The position numbers and the translations under genes were made by a program. A stretch of DNA of 64,000 nt. Source: Sulfuritalea sp. (GTDB lineage Bacteria; Pseudomonadota; Gammaproteobacteria; Burkholderiales; Rhodocyclaceae). Where the stretch lies: assembly GCA_030651305.1 (NCBI GenBank), contig JAUSCI010000056.1, positions 1 through 64,000 on the forward strand, given 5' to 3'. Positions 44,039-51,710 of the stretch are shown here, one piece after another. How positions within the stretch are numbered: position 1 is the first letter of the stretch; each line of letters opens with the position of its first letter. Below the pieces are notes generated by a model. It searched no databases. It was not told where the DNA came from and saw only the letters and a list, made by a program, of their open reading frames with translations.

Positions 44039-44985
44039 CACGAACCGAGCAGGAGATGCACCAGCATGCCGATCACCGCCAGCATGAAGGCGGTGGCAAG
44101 AAATTCCGAAACGCGGAAAATGCGCATTTTGGCGCTGGCGGTCTCGATCAGCGCCATCGTCGCGCCGCCGATGGCCAGTTTGAATACCAGCATGGGCAGC
44201 GCCAGCAGCATCTCCTCCGGCGAGCCCACTTCGGCGATGCCCCAGGGAAAGAACAGCGTGAGACCGATGCAGGAATAGGCAAACAGCTTGAGGCTGGCGG
44301 CCCACTCCATCAGCGCGAGATGGCGGCCCGAATACTCCAGGATCAGCGCTTCGTGGATCATAGTCAGTTCCAGATGGGTGGACGGATTGTCGACCGGAAT
44401 GCGTGCGTTCTCGGCCAATGCCACCATGGTGAACGCAATGCCGGCGAAGGCCATGCTCGGATAGATGACGAACTCGCGGTGGGCCAGCGTCTCGACGATG
44501 CTGGTGAGCGACGTCGACTGCGTGATCAGGGAGGCCGAGAACAGCACCATCAGCAACGCCGGTTCGGCGAGAAAACCGATCAGCATCTCGCGGCGCGCGC
44601 CGAGACTGCCGAAAGCGGTGCCGATATCCATCGCCGCCAGGGAAATGAAGACGCGGGCGAAGGCGAACAGCCCCACCAGAGCGATGGCGTCGGCCGCCGG
44701 CGACAGCGGCAAGTCGGTGGACAAGGTGGGAATGATGGCGCTGGCCATGACCATGCAGCCGAAGACGATATACGGCGCGACGCGAAACAACTGCGAGGCG
44801 TGCTCGGCAACCACCGATTCCTTGTGGAACAACTTGCGCAGCATCCGGTATTGCAGGAGCAGACTCGGCGCCGACTTGTTCTGCAGCCAGGCCCGGCACT
44901 GGTTCGCCCAGCCCGTCAGGAGCGGCGCCAGCAGCAGGGCGGCAACGATTTCCAGCAACTGGGAGAAGACGCCCGACCAGCTCAT
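44038..44985 (-). CDS. hyfC: HyfC/NuoH-like membrane subunit, Ehr module 2
   Basis: A 315-residue membrane anchor subunit. The diagnostic NuoH/HycD segment appears as AENARIPVDNPSTHLELTMI then HEALILEYSGRH, and the opening MSWSGVFSQLLEIVAALLLA is a membrane helix. It overlaps the hyfB-like gene by 4 bases and the hyfE-like gene by 1. It pairs with the NuoB/NuoD-like arm and would transmit the redox-driven conformational change to the antiporter subunits. Confidence 0.92.
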   Translation of the reverse strand: MSWSGVFSQLLEIVAALLLAPLLTGWANQCRAWLQNKSAPSLLLQYRMLRKLFHKESVVAEHASQLFRVAPYIVFGCMVMASAIIPTLSTDLPLSPAADAIALVGLFAFARVFISLAAMDIGTAFGSLGARREMLIGFLAEPALLMVLFSASLITQSTSLTSIVETLAHREFVIYPSMAFAGIAFTMVALAENARIPVDNPSTHLELTMIHEALILEYSGRHLALMEWAASLKLFAYSCIGLTLFFPWGIAEVGSPEEMLLALPMLVFKLAIGGATMALIETASAKMRIFRVSEFLATAFMLAVIGMLVHLLLGS

Positions 44986-47009
44986 AGTCTCACCAGCACC
45001 AGCATGGCAATCAGGGTGACGAAGCTGTACAGCAGATAAACCGAAATGCGCCCCTGCTGCAAGCGCCCGACGAGCTTGGCCACCGCTTCCGTCGTCGCCG
45101 CGATCGGCAGGTAGATCCAGTGCCAGAAATGATCATCGACGCTGACGCTGTAGACCGGCTTCTCGTCGAAGGGCGTGGGATGCTTGATGTCCATGCGGAA
45201 GAAGGGATCGAACATCCTGCGGATCGGCTGACCGAAGCCCTCGGCGGTGTCCTGCATGCGCGCGTTGCCGGCCGGGTAGCCGCAATCCCAGGGCGCGGCG
45301 CGACGCAACTGGCCGCGATAGAGCAAGCGCACCATGATGACAGCCAGGTAGAAGCTCGCGGCTCCGACGACAAGAAACACCAGCGGCGCGTAACTGGCCC
45401 GCTCGACAGACATCGGCGCCAGCAGGAACCAGCCATTGGCGCGAACGGTGTCGGCCAGGTTGTGCCCGATCAGAAGCGCCGTGACACGACCGATCGGCTC
45501 GATGATCTGCACCGGAAACAGGCCGAGCACAAGACAGCCGGCCACCAGCCAGAGCAGTCCCGCCCGCTCCAGCCAGCCGGCATCATGCGCCTGGGCCAGC
45601 TTGGCCTCGCGTGGCTGCCCGAGGAATATCACGCCAAAGAACTTGACCATGGCGAACCCAGCCAGCGCCGCCACCAGTGCCACGGCCGCCGCCACCACCG
45701 GGATCAGCATGTTGAGGAAGGGATCGGGCAGGCCCGGCGTGAACAGGAAGCTTTGCAACAGCAGCCACTCGGAAACAAAACCACCGAACGGCGGCAGACC
45801 GGAACTGGCCAGCACCCCGACCAGAGTGACCCAGGCCACCCAGGGCATGTAGCGCATCAGGCCGCCCAGGCGACCCAGGTTGCGTTCGCCCGTGGCATGC
45901 AGCACCGAACCGGTGCCGAGGAACAGCAGGCTCTTGAAAAAGGCGTGGCTGGCGACGTGATAGAGGCAGGCGGTGAGCGCCAGGGCCGCCAGCGCGTCCA
46001 TGTGGTAGGCCTTGAACAGAACGCCGAGTCCCATGCCGACACAAAGCAAGCCTATGTTCTCGATCGAAGAATAGGCCAGCAGGCGCTTCATGTCGGTCTG
46101 CACGGCGCTGAAGATGACACCGAACAGGGCGGTGACCAGACCCAGGGCAAGCAGGATCACGCCCCACCACCACAACTGCATTTGCAGGAGATCGAAACTC
46201 ACCCGCAGCAAACCGTAGATCGCCGTCTTCAGCATCACGCCGCTCATCAGCGCTGAAACCGGCGAGGGCGCTGCCGGGTGCGCCTCGGGCAGCCAGATGT
46301 GCAAAGGCAGGATGCCGGCCTTGGCGCCGAAACCGAACACCGCAAGCAGAAACGCGGCCGAGGACCAGAAAGACGAGAGCTGCTGGCCGCGCATGTTGTC
46401 AAAGGTGTAGTCGCCGGTGTTCGCCTGCAACACGCCGAAGCAGAGCAGGATGGCGATGGCGCCGATGTGCGCGATCAGCAGGTAGAGATAACCGGCACGG
46501 CGAATCGCGGCAATACGGTGATTGCTGGTGACCAGGAAGAACGAGGACAGCGCCATGGTTTCCCACATCACCATGAACGCGTAGGCGTCGTCGGCCAGCA
46601 CCACCAGCACCATGCTCGTCAGAAAAAGGTGGTACTGAAAACATAGCAGGCCCGGCGGCGTGCCTTCGCCCTTGCGGAAGTAGCCGGCGGCAAAAATAGA
46701 CACGCCGGCGCCGACACTGCCGATCACCGCAATGAACAGGGCCGAAAGTGCGTCTAACCGGAGATGGAAGGGAAGGCCGGGCAGGCCCAGCGGCAGTACC
46801 GCCGTCTCGGGCGATTCGAATATCGCCGACAGCGCGACCAGAAAAACGCCAAGGCAGACCAACCCGCCGAGGGGGAACAAAACGTGTGAAACGAAGCGGA
46901 AGCGCCGCAGCGCGAAGATGCCGAGCGCACCCACGACGAGCCAGGCGCCACACAGCAACAGCAGCCAGTCGAGATGGAGCAGGCTGGCTAACACTTTAGC
47001 AGGAGGCAA
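44982..47009 (-). CDS. hyfB: hydrogenase-4 subunit B-like (NuoL/MrpA-type) antiporter subunit, Ehr module 2
   Basis: A 675-residue membrane subunit. Conserved sites are Lys in GFGAKAGILPLHIWLPEAHP, Lys in MKRLLAYSSIENIG, and His/Lys in CLYHVASHAFFKSLLFLG; the HyfB-type tail has APWDCGYPAGNARMQDTAEG. The first possible start is a TTG at 47009 without an obvious ribosome binding site; a GTG a few codons later is an alternative, so the N-terminus is uncertain. First gene of module 2, 159 bases downstream of the SulP gene on the same strand, so read-through from the SulP operon is possible. Confidence 0.9.
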   Translation of the reverse strand: MPPAKVLASLLHLDWLLLLCGAWLVVGALGIFALRRFRFVSHVLFPLGGLVCLGVFLVALSAIFESPETAVLPLGLPGLPFHLRLDALSALFIAVIGSVGAGVSIFAAGYFRKGEGTPPGLLCFQYHLFLTSMVLVVLADDAYAFMVMWETMALSSFFLVTSNHRIAAIRRAGYLYLLIAHIGAIAILLCFGVLQANTGDYTFDNMRGQQLSSFWSSAAFLLAVFGFGAKAGILPLHIWLPEAHPAAPSPVSALMSGVMLKTAIYGLLRVSFDLLQMQLWWWGVILLALGLVTALFGVIFSAVQTDMKRLLAYSSIENIGLLCVGMGLGVLFKAYHMDALAALALTACLYHVASHAFFKSLLFLGTGSVLHATGERNLGRLGGLMRYMPWVAWVTLVGVLASSGLPPFGGFVSEWLLLQSFLFTPGLPDPFLNMLIPVVAAAVALVAALAGFAMVKFFGVIFLGQPREAKLAQAHDAGWLERAGLLWLVAGCLVLGLFPVQIIEPIGRVTALLIGHNLADTVRANGWFLLAPMSVERASYAPLVFLVVGAASFYLAVIMVRLLYRGQLRRAAPWDCGYPAGNARMQDTAEGFGQPIRRMFDPFFRMDIKHPTPFDEKPVYSVSVDDHFWHWIYLPIAATTEAVAKLVGRLQQGRISVYLLYSFVTLIAMLVLVRL

Positions 47010-47168
47010 GGCAAGCCCTGGGGCTGGCGGGGATCGTTCGGCAAAATGGCAGTCATCGTATCGTCGGCGCGTCCGCCCTTGCCAGCCGGCAATGCAGGAG
47101 TTGGCGCGAAAAGGTTTATTTTACTGCGGCTTTGCCTGCTCGCGACCATCGCGCGAAGACCCGCATCA

Positions 47169-49301
47169 TCAGAATCGCGTCGCCGGCATGGGCCGCAGCG
47201 GGCTGGCGAAATCGTCCTGGCCGCGCTCGGCGGCCCATCCATGGATTGTCGCGAGCGCCATGTCGGCGGTGGCGAAGATGTGCTTCTGCGAAATGTAGTC
47301 GAACAGGCCGGTAGCGCGCATGACGTCGATCACCTGCTTCTTCAGACCAGAGAAGACGACCGTGACACCATTGCCACGCAACCGCTCGACCAGATGGTGC
47401 ATTACTTCCTCGCCCGATGCATCGATCTCGTTGATGCCGTTGCCGACCACCAGCAGGTAGGAAGCCTTCGGATTGGCCGCGACGGCGTCGAGAATCGCTT
47501 CCTCAAAAAAGGAAACATTGGCGAAGTAGAGCCGGCCGTCGAAACGCACGGCCGTCACCAGATCCGAGCCTGGCAGGTGGTTGATCGCGGCGTCGCGCAG
47601 ACTGCCATCGGCATGGCGACCGAGGATGGCTACGCGCGGCGTCATGGTGCGATATAGATAGAGGCCGATGGCCAGGCCGGCCCCGATCATGATGCCGCTG
47701 TCGAGATGCGGCGCAAACCCGACGGTGGCGAAAAAGGTGACACCCGCAGCGATGCCGTCGTGCTTGTTGGCGTGCCAGGCATGCTTGACGGCCTCGAAGT
47801 TGATGAGGCCGATCACCGCCATGATGATCACCGCCGCCAGCACCGCCTGCGGCAGGTGGTAGAGCAGCGGCGTCAGAAACAGCAATGTCAGCAAGACGAA
47901 CAGGCCGGTAAACACCGAGGACATGCCGGTCATGGCGCCGGCGTTGATATTCACCGCCGAGCGCGAGAACGAGCCGGAAACCGGGAACGCATGGCTGAAG
48001 CTGCCGACGATGTTGGCCAGACCCTGGCCGATGAGTTCCTGGTTCGGGTCGATCTTCTGTTTGGTCTTGGCCGCGATGGCCTTGGCGATGGAAATAGCCT
48101 CCATGAAACCGACCAGCGAGATAACGATGGCGGCGGAAAGCAGGCTGCCGATCATGCTCCAGGAAATCCGCGGCGCGCTGATCGAAGGCAGACCCTCTGG
48201 CACATTGCCCACCACCTCGCCGCCGCCGGTGAGCTTCAAGTCGCCGCCGCCCGCCTTGGGGATACGCCAGAGGCGGCCATCGGCCTGCATGCCGGCGGGT
48301 ACCTTACCGGATGCATGGAAGATATCAGGCTGGGCATTGCTACCGGCGACACGCTCGAACGCCATGCTGCGGATAGCGCGGTTGCGGCGGCGATTTTCGT
48401 CCTCGCGATCCTTGAGTTGCAACTTCGCCAGTTCGATCTCGTAATTTATTGTCACCGCCTCGTGGGAAAGTTCGCCATGGCCTTTTTGCAGCGCCTTCAG
48501 TTCCGCCGCCTTGATGCCGATCTGGTCGGTGATTTCCTTGATCCGCCCGTCGGTGCGGGCAAACTCGGTCAGCAGCGCCCTGGCTTCCGGCTCGGCGATT
48601 TGTTCGATGCGAGCAGAAGCGTTGCGCTCGAAGCCTATCGACCATGACACCACGGTGGTCAGCGCCACGGCTATCAGCACGCCAGGCAGCTTCGGCGCCC
48701 AGCGGCGAATTACCCACATGATGGCAATGGCTGCCACCCCCATCATCAGGGACGGCAGGTGGGTATCGCCGACCTGCTGCACCACGCCCCAGATGTCCTC
48801 GACGAAATGCTCGGAGCGGCCCATCGGCACCCCGATCAGCTTGTTGACCTGCGACAGTCCGATAATCATCGCCGCCGCATTGGTGAAGCCGACTATTACC
48901 GGATGCGAAAGGAAGTTAACGATGACGCCAAGCTTGAATATACCGAGCGCGAGTTGTACCAGACCCACCATCAGCGACAGCATGATTGCCAGCGCCACGA
49001 ATTCTTCAGAGCCCACCGCCGCCAACGGAGAGAGGCTCGATGCCGTCAGGAGCGACACCACCGCCACCGGCCCGGTACCGAGCTGGTTCGACGAGCCCCA
49101 CATCGCCGCCACCATCACCGGAAGGAAGGCCGCGTAGAGTCCGTAGTAGGCCGGCATGCCGGCGAGCTGGGCGTAGGCCATCGACTGCGGCACCAGCACC
49201 AGCGCCACGGTGAGACCGGCGAGGAAGTCGGCGCGGAAGATCGATCCCGAATAGGGAAACCAGCGCAGGAAGGGGAACAGGGTCTTGAACGACAGCTTCA
49301 T
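47169..49301 (-). CDS. SulP-family anion transporter with a large inserted domain
   Basis: A 710-residue SulP/SLC26 transporter (sulfate, bicarbonate or similar anions) of the inner membrane. The SulP core begins LFPFLRWFPYSGSIFRADFL, with AGLTVALVLVPQSMAYAQLA and IDPNQELIGQGLANIVGSF. A C-terminal STAS domain (about 570-700) has GNGINEIDASGEE. Between residues about 226 and 355, before VVGNVPEGLPS, lies an insertion of some 130 residues with a predicted coiled coil (IKEITDQIGIKAAELKALQK), then a Gly-rich beta part. Ordinary SulP proteins have a short loop there. The SulP at 53268 shares the insertion. Third gene of an operon with a sigma-54 promoter. Confidence 0.92.
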   Translation of the reverse strand: MKLSFKTLFPFLRWFPYSGSIFRADFLAGLTVALVLVPQSMAYAQLAGMPAYYGLYAAFLPVMVAAMWGSSNQLGTGPVAVVSLLTASSLSPLAAVGSEEFVALAIMLSLMVGLVQLALGIFKLGVIVNFLSHPVIVGFTNAAAMIIGLSQVNKLIGVPMGRSEHFVEDIWGVVQQVGDTHLPSLMMGVAAIAIMWVIRRWAPKLPGVLIAVALTTVVSWSIGFERNASARIEQIAEPEARALLTEFARTDGRIKEITDQIGIKAAELKALQKGHGELSHEAVTINYEIELAKLQLKDREDENRRRNRAIRSMAFERVAGSNAQPDIFHASGKVPAGMQADGRLWRIPKAGGGDLKLTGGGEVVGNVPEGLPSISAPRISWSMIGSLLSAAIVISLVGFMEAISIAKAIAAKTKQKIDPNQELIGQGLANIVGSFSHAFPVSGSFSRSAVNINAGAMTGMSSVFTGLFVLLTLLFLTPLLYHLPQAVLAAVIIMAVIGLINFEAVKHAWHANKHDGIAAGVTFFATVGFAPHLDSGIMIGAGLAIGLYLYRTMTPRVAILGRHADGSLRDAAINHLPGSDLVTAVRFDGRLYFANVSFFEEAILDAVAANPKASYLLVVGNGINEIDASGEEVMHHLVERLRGNGVTVVFSGLKKQVIDVMRATGLFDYISQKHIFATADMALATIHGWAAERGQDDFASPLRPMPATRF

Positions 49302-49310
49302 GATCGGCGA

Positions 49311-49715
49311 TCAGTTGGTTTCATGGTTCGGAGTCCTGGCCGGGGCAGCTGTTACCAAAGGGCAGGCGAGCTTGGCCCACGGATCCGACGCACGATTGGC
49401 GGCCACGCTTTCCCAACCCTCAAGTGAATCAATGACCACGGTCGAGATGCATGCGTGGGAGTTGGCGTAATCGACGATATCGCGACGGCGCAGGTTTGGC
49501 TTCTGGGTCAGGGTGTACACCACCCCGCCCTCACGCAAGGCCGTGACCAGATCGGCAACCTCGGCCGGCAACTCGTCGCCCTCGGCAAGTACCAGGATGT
49601 CGAGACCGGCCGCCATCCTCTGGCACAGGCTGAGGGTCGAGACGAGCAGCCGCGGATCAATGCGCCCCGCACGAACCGCGAGCAACACCTTGTGATCGTA
49701 CTTGGAGCGGATCAT
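49311..49715 (-). CDS. hypothetical protein in the SulP operon
   Basis: A 134-residue soluble protein ending 9 bases before the SulP gene. Segments such as KVLLAVRAGRIDPRLLVST, LDILVLAEGDELPAEVADLV and GGVVYTLTQKPNLRRRDIVD suggest an alternating alpha/beta fold, possibly universal-stress-like, but no nucleotide motif is seen. The start at 49715 lacks a clear ribosome binding site and overlaps the upstream small gene by 59 bases, so translation may be coupled. The role may be regulation of the transporter; this is inference from position only. Confidence 0.68.
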   Translation of the reverse strand: MIRSKYDHKVLLAVRAGRIDPRLLVSTLSLCQRMAAGLDILVLAEGDELPAEVADLVTALREGGVVYTLTQKPNLRRRDIVDYANSHACISTVVIDSLEGWESVAANRASDPWAKLACPLVTAAPARTPNHETN

Positions 49716-49884
49716 GGTCAGTTGGCACCAATGGCAGGCTGCTGGAATTTGTCGAAATCAGAAAATCGTTTTGCAGGCGCTCGCGAACGTAGGCGACTTC
49801 GCGGGCGCTCTCAGCTTCACTCGGTTCGCCGAACGCGCGCGCGACGAACTGAGTTCTAAGTCTTTCAAACCAGGCGGACAGCAT
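49657..49884 (-). CDS. hypothetical small protein, first gene of the SulP operon
   Basis: A 75-residue protein. The start is strongly supported by GAGGAG 8 bases before ATG, and a sigma-54 promoter lies about 55-68 bases upstream. The N-terminal half (MLSAWFERLRTQFVARAFGE, then ESAREVAYVRERLQ) is amphipathic helical; the rest is Ser/Pro-rich with no known domain. It overlaps the next gene by 59 bases in another frame. A frameshift that split one original gene is possible but cannot be tested here. Confidence 0.6.
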   Translation of the reverse strand: MLSAWFERLRTQFVARAFGEPSEAESAREVAYVRERLQNDFLISTNSSSLPLVPTDHDPLQVRSQGVARGSCGAH

Positions 49885-49937
49885 GGCGAGTTCTCCTCAA
49901 TAAACTTCTGTTCTGAAAAATGCCGTATCGGAGGTAA

Positions 49938-49952
49938 TGCAGCATTCGTGCC
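49938..49952 (-). promoter_or_regulatory. sigma-54 promoter of the SulP operon
   Basis: On the minus strand it reads GGCACGAATGCTGCA: a perfect GGCACG at -24, exact GG-N10-GC spacing and CTGCA at -12 (consensus TGGCACG-N4-TTGCA). The start site would be near 49927, leaving a 43-base leader with the strong ribosome binding site of the gene at 49884. An NtrC-family activator is encoded 1.8 kb away. Confidence 0.65.
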
Positions 49953-50057
49953 GCAAAATCAGACAGATCTCAATAGCTTGATTACGCACAACTAACTGCA
50001 CGAATACGTACCACCGGAAAATGGGGCCTTGTGCTGCACTTTGCAACAATCTTTGGC

Positions 50058-50063
50058 TATACT
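50058..50063 (+). promoter_or_regulatory. -10 element for the sensor kinase gene
   Basis: TATACT at 50058-50063 is a good sigma-70 -10. A weak -35 (TGCACT) lies 17 bases upstream. The start site would be about 85 bases before the kinase ATG. Confidence 0.35.
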
Positions 50064-50091
50064 GAGCCCCAGGGCCCAGTTGGCAGAGATC

Positions 50092-50135
50092 GCAACATCG
50101 TTGCAATCAGACATGGGCATGTTGCATGACGCAAT
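50092..50135. promoter_or_regulatory. candidate activator sites (GCAAC-ATC-GTTGC and TGTTGC-N5-GCAAT)
   Basis: A perfect palindrome GCAACATCGTTGC is at 50092-50104, and TGTTGC-ATGAC-GCAAT at 50120-50135. They lie about 165-210 bases upstream of the sigma-54 start at 49927, the usual distance for an NtrC-type enhancer, and just before the sensor kinase gene. TGTTGC-N5-GCAAT recurs at 53183-53198 before the second SulP gene. Confidence 0.45.
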
Positions 50136-50153
50136 CATTGGCCATCACTTCCC

Positions 50154-51638
50154 ATGAACTCCCTGCGACAGAAAATCATCTTCGGCTACTCGATCATCGG
50201 CGTCATGGTGATCGGCCTGTCGCTGTTTTCCCTTTTTGAACTGAGGCTGCTGGAGAGAAAAATTGCCGCCGGCGAGCGCATCGCCGAATTCTTCGATATC
50301 TCCCTCGAGATACGACGTTTCGAGAAGAACTACTTTCTCTATCGCCAGGCGGCCGATCTGGCCGAGAATCAGGAATACGTCGCTCGCGCCCGCGCTCTGC
50401 TGCGCGAATACGATCCGCTCTTCGAGGCGCTTGACGAACCTGCTCGCATCAGCCGATTGGCGGGTGACCTTGAGCGCTACGCCGCGCTGATGAAGGAATA
50501 CGGCCAGCAGGGCAACAGCGATATCCGGGCAAATGCCATCCGCAAGACCGGCAAGGAAATCGTCACCGTCGCCGAAGCACTGGCCAGGGCGGAGCGCGGC
50601 ACCCTGCAGACCTTGCTGGAACGGCATCGCCAGATGCTGATCGGCTCCGTCGCCGGCGTGACGCTGCTGGTGATCGTTATCGGCCAACTGCTCTCGCGCT
50701 GGGTCGTCCGACCTCTCAAACAGATGGAGGCGAGCATGGAGGCGGTGGCCGCCGGCCGGCTCGCCAAGCTGGCGATGACCAGCGACGACCGTGAAATCGT
50801 CTCGCTGACCCAAGCCTTCAACCATGTAATTCAGGAACTGGAACTGCATCAGGGGCAGTTGGTCCGCTCGGAAAAGCTCGCCGCCCTCGGCACGCTGCTC
50901 TCGGGCGTTGCCCACGAACTCAATAATCCGCTGTCGAACATCGCCACTTCCTGCCAGATATTGGTCGAGGAAATCGACGGCAATAATCCGGCCTTCATGC
51001 AGGAACTTCTGGGCCAGATCAACGGCGAAACATGGCGCGCGCGCCAGATCGTGCGCTCGCTGCTCGACTATGCGCGCGACCGCGAGTTCATCGGAGAAAC
51101 GCTGCCGGTAGCCCCCCTGGTGGAAGAAACCCTGCGTTTGATCCGGGGCCTGATTCCGGCCCAGGTGTCGGTGTCGACCCGGATTCCTGCGGATATGGCG
51201 ATTCAGGGTGACAAGCAGCGCCTGCAACAGGTTTTGCTCAATTTGATTCGCAATGCAGTCGAAGCAGCGGCTGGCGCCGGCAATGTCCAGATCACGGCAC
51301 GCCTCGCCAGCGACGACCACAATCCCTGCGTTGCCGGAGCACTGGTCTTTGGCCAATGCGCCGGCCATGGCAAATTGGTGGAAATCGAGATCCGCGACGA
51401 TGGCCATGGCATCGCCGCCGACATCCTGCCGCGCATCTTCGACCCCTTCTTCACCACCAAAGAGGTGGGCCGGGGCCTGGGGCTCGGGCTGTTCATCGTT
51501 TTTGAAATTATCGAGGAGCACGGCGGCTGTATTGCCGTGGAAAGCCAACCCGGCAAAGGGACGGCCTTTTTCGTGCACCTGCCCTGCGGAGAAACATGCA
51601 CCCCTTCCCCCCGCCCCCCTTCCCCGGGAAGGGGGTGA
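50154..51638 (+). CDS. membrane sensor histidine kinase (NtrB-type partner of the adjacent regulator)
   Basis: A 494-residue kinase. Helix 1 is at about 8-28 and helix 2 at about 160-182, bracketing a helical periplasmic sensor of about 130 residues. HAMP follows, then HisKA with His254 in SGVAHELNNPLSN, and the ATPase with LLNLIRNAVEAAAG, EIRDDGHGI and GRGLGLGLFI. The last residues (TCTPSPRPPSPGRG) come from a small inserted element bounded by a 15-bp direct repeat; without it the protein would end CGETNA and overlap the regulator start. It probably phosphorylates the NtrC-type regulator encoded next. Divergent from the SulP operon. Confidence 0.93.
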   Translation: MNSLRQKIIFGYSIIGVMVIGLSLFSLFELRLLERKIAAGERIAEFFDISLEIRRFEKNYFLYRQAADLAENQEYVARARALLREYDPLFEALDEPARISRLAGDLERYAALMKEYGQQGNSDIRANAIRKTGKEIVTVAEALARAERGTLQTLLERHRQMLIGSVAGVTLLVIVIGQLLSRWVVRPLKQMEASMEAVAAGRLAKLAMTSDDREIVSLTQAFNHVIQELELHQGQLVRSEKLAALGTLLSGVAHELNNPLSNIATSCQILVEEIDGNNPAFMQELLGQINGETWRARQIVRSLLDYARDREFIGETLPVAPLVEETLRLIRGLIPAQVSVSTRIPADMAIQGDKQRLQQVLLNLIRNAVEAAAGAGNVQITARLASDDHNPCVAGALVFGQCAGHGKLVEIEIRDDGHGIAADILPRIFDPFFTTKEVGRGLGLGLFIVFEIIEEHGGCIAVESQPGKGTAFFVHLPCGETCTPSPRPPSPGRG

Positions 51639-51708
51639 CGGTTGTTCGCGGGCTGCGCCCGCCCCATATTTTTGGCCGTTCCTCCTTGGGGCGGCCCTGC
51701 GGAGAAAC
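51581..51708. repeat. 113-bp structured insertion between 15-bp direct repeats
   Basis: GCCCTGCGGAGAAAC occurs at 51581-51595 and again at 51694-51708. Between them lie the perfect palindrome CCCCCTTCCC-C-GGGAAGGGGG, a GCGGGC/TGC/GCCCGC hairpin and a GGCCG...CGGCC repeat. Removing one repeat plus the interior (113 bp) would restore a kinase ending ETNA-stop whose last 8 bases overlap the regulator ATG. It looks like a small palindromic mobile element insertion or a repeat-mediated duplication. Confidence 0.6.
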
Positions 51709-51710
51709 CA

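Noticed and set aside
43376-44899. Extended frame of the module 2 hyfE-like gene
   Set aside because: Everything before 44038 is shadow sequence of the hyfC-like gene; the start is set by the TGATG overlap.
28130-47009. Hydrogenase 4 / formate hydrogenlyase operons
   Set aside because: Gene order fits, but both large subunits lack the NiFe-binding cysteines and no maturation, ferredoxin or formate dehydrogenase genes are present.
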